Assembly (NCBI RefSeq): GCF_016863635.1
Contig: NZ_BOPG01000019.1
Span: 88,036 to 152,035, forward strand
Length of the DNA: 64,000 bases
Direction of reading: 5' to 3'
DNA from: Virgisporangium aurantiacum
Lineage (GTDB): Bacteria; Actinomycetota; Actinomycetes; Mycobacteriales; Micromonosporaceae
The notes under the pieces were generated by a model. That model was not told the DNA's origin. It made no database searches and saw only the letters and a program-made list of their open reading frames with translations. Both the position numbers and the translations under genes were made by a program. Shown in pieces: positions 63,771 to 64,000 of the stretch. The stretch's first letter is position 1, and every line of letters starts with the position of its first letter.

Positions 63771-64000
63771 GGGCCGCCTCCGGGTGCCGTGGTTCCCCCG
63801 GCACCGGACGGCCGAGGCGGGACGTGGATCTCGGGGTCGGGGCGTCCGTCGCGGCGGCATCGCCGGTCGCCATGCGGGCGCCGAACCGCTCCGCCAGCGG
63901 TGACGCGGTGAGACCGTGTGCCACGACGCTCAGCAGCACCGTGGTCACCACCACCGCGACGGCCGCGCCCGCCGCGTCACCGACTTCCTCGATCGCCAGC
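63757..64000 (-). CDS. Cation/proton antiporter, C-terminal part (partial)
   Basis: Only the last ~80 residues are in the window. They read LAIEEVGDAAGAAVAVVVTT, then VLLSVVAHGLTASPLAERFG, the end of the last helix of CPA1-type Na+(K+)/H+ antiporters, followed by a hydrophilic tail. The gene runs off the right edge. Its stop overlaps the start of the phosphatase-like gene by 14 bp, so they are cotranscribed. Confidence 0.7.
   Translation of the reverse strand, partial: LAIEEVGDAAGAAVAVVVTTVLLSVVAHGLTASPLAERFGARMATGDAAATDAPTPRSTSRLGRPVPGEPRHPEAAHGER

Overview
This is chromosomal DNA of a high-GC actinomycete. GTG starts are frequent, genes often overlap by 4 bp (ATGA or GTGA), and there are LuxR-type LAL regulators, a DUF222/HNH gene, HdeD, DUF1269, RDD and ThrE-type membrane proteins. 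A Micromonosporaceae-like host is my inference and is not proven by the sequence. I saw no rRNA, tRNA, CRISPR array, insertion sequence or phage module.

Layout. 51-3764: a regulator, a pair of amidohydrolase-fold proteins and a PfkB sugar kinase. 3811-5883: an unusual membrane-anchored Hsp70-like protein. 6025-11996: an operon with a GH63-type and a GH13-type glycosidase, an orphan gene, an RDD protein and a PCu(A)C-like lipoprotein. 12021-17575: small membrane proteins, HdeD, an alpha/beta-hydrolase membrane protein, DUF1269 and a ThrE exporter. 17572-22610: an operon with DUF1269, a small membrane peptide, arginine deiminase, an NhaC antiporter and an ArcD-like exchanger. 22792-23943: an HtrA protease. 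24059-33286: a seven-gene operon with two APC permeases, a second arginine deiminase, ornithine carbamoyltransferase, carbamate kinase, a small membrane protein and a P-type cation ATPase, closed by a strong terminator. 33440-37442: a DUF222/HNH gene and two MFS transporters. 37592-43198: a small membrane protein, a potassium channel, a GadC-like antiporter, an M20 peptidase and a second ThrE. 43225-46109: an M24 peptidase and a SulP transporter. 46295-50314: a CMD-like protein, a DUF1269 protein and a tightly packed block of four membrane genes. 50324-60595: two MalT-like LAL regulators flanking small conserved proteins, a metallophosphoesterase, a lipid-kinase-like protein and an M48 protease. 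60679-64000: PPK2, a small protein, a membrane phosphodiesterase/phosphatase and the end of a cation/proton antiporter.

The theme is energy and stress survival: arginine fermentation to ATP, amino-acid/base antiport, cation pumping, polyphosphate use, envelope proteolysis and many small membrane proteins. The content recalls the mycobacterial DosR dormancy regulon (CtpF-type ATPase, PfkB, NarK-like MFS), but no DosR box was noticed.

The main discovery candidate is a 17-bp inverted repeat, consensus TCAYCC-N5-GGRTGA. It occurs at 17 places in the gene spacers and stands in front of most transcription units from 5.9 to 60.6 kb, including both arginine-deiminase operons, HtrA, SulP, PPK2 and all three canonical DUF1269 genes. 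It looks like the operator of a previously uncharacterised stress regulon. Its half-site GGATGA resembles the core of the MalT box, and two MalT-like regulators lie in the same window.
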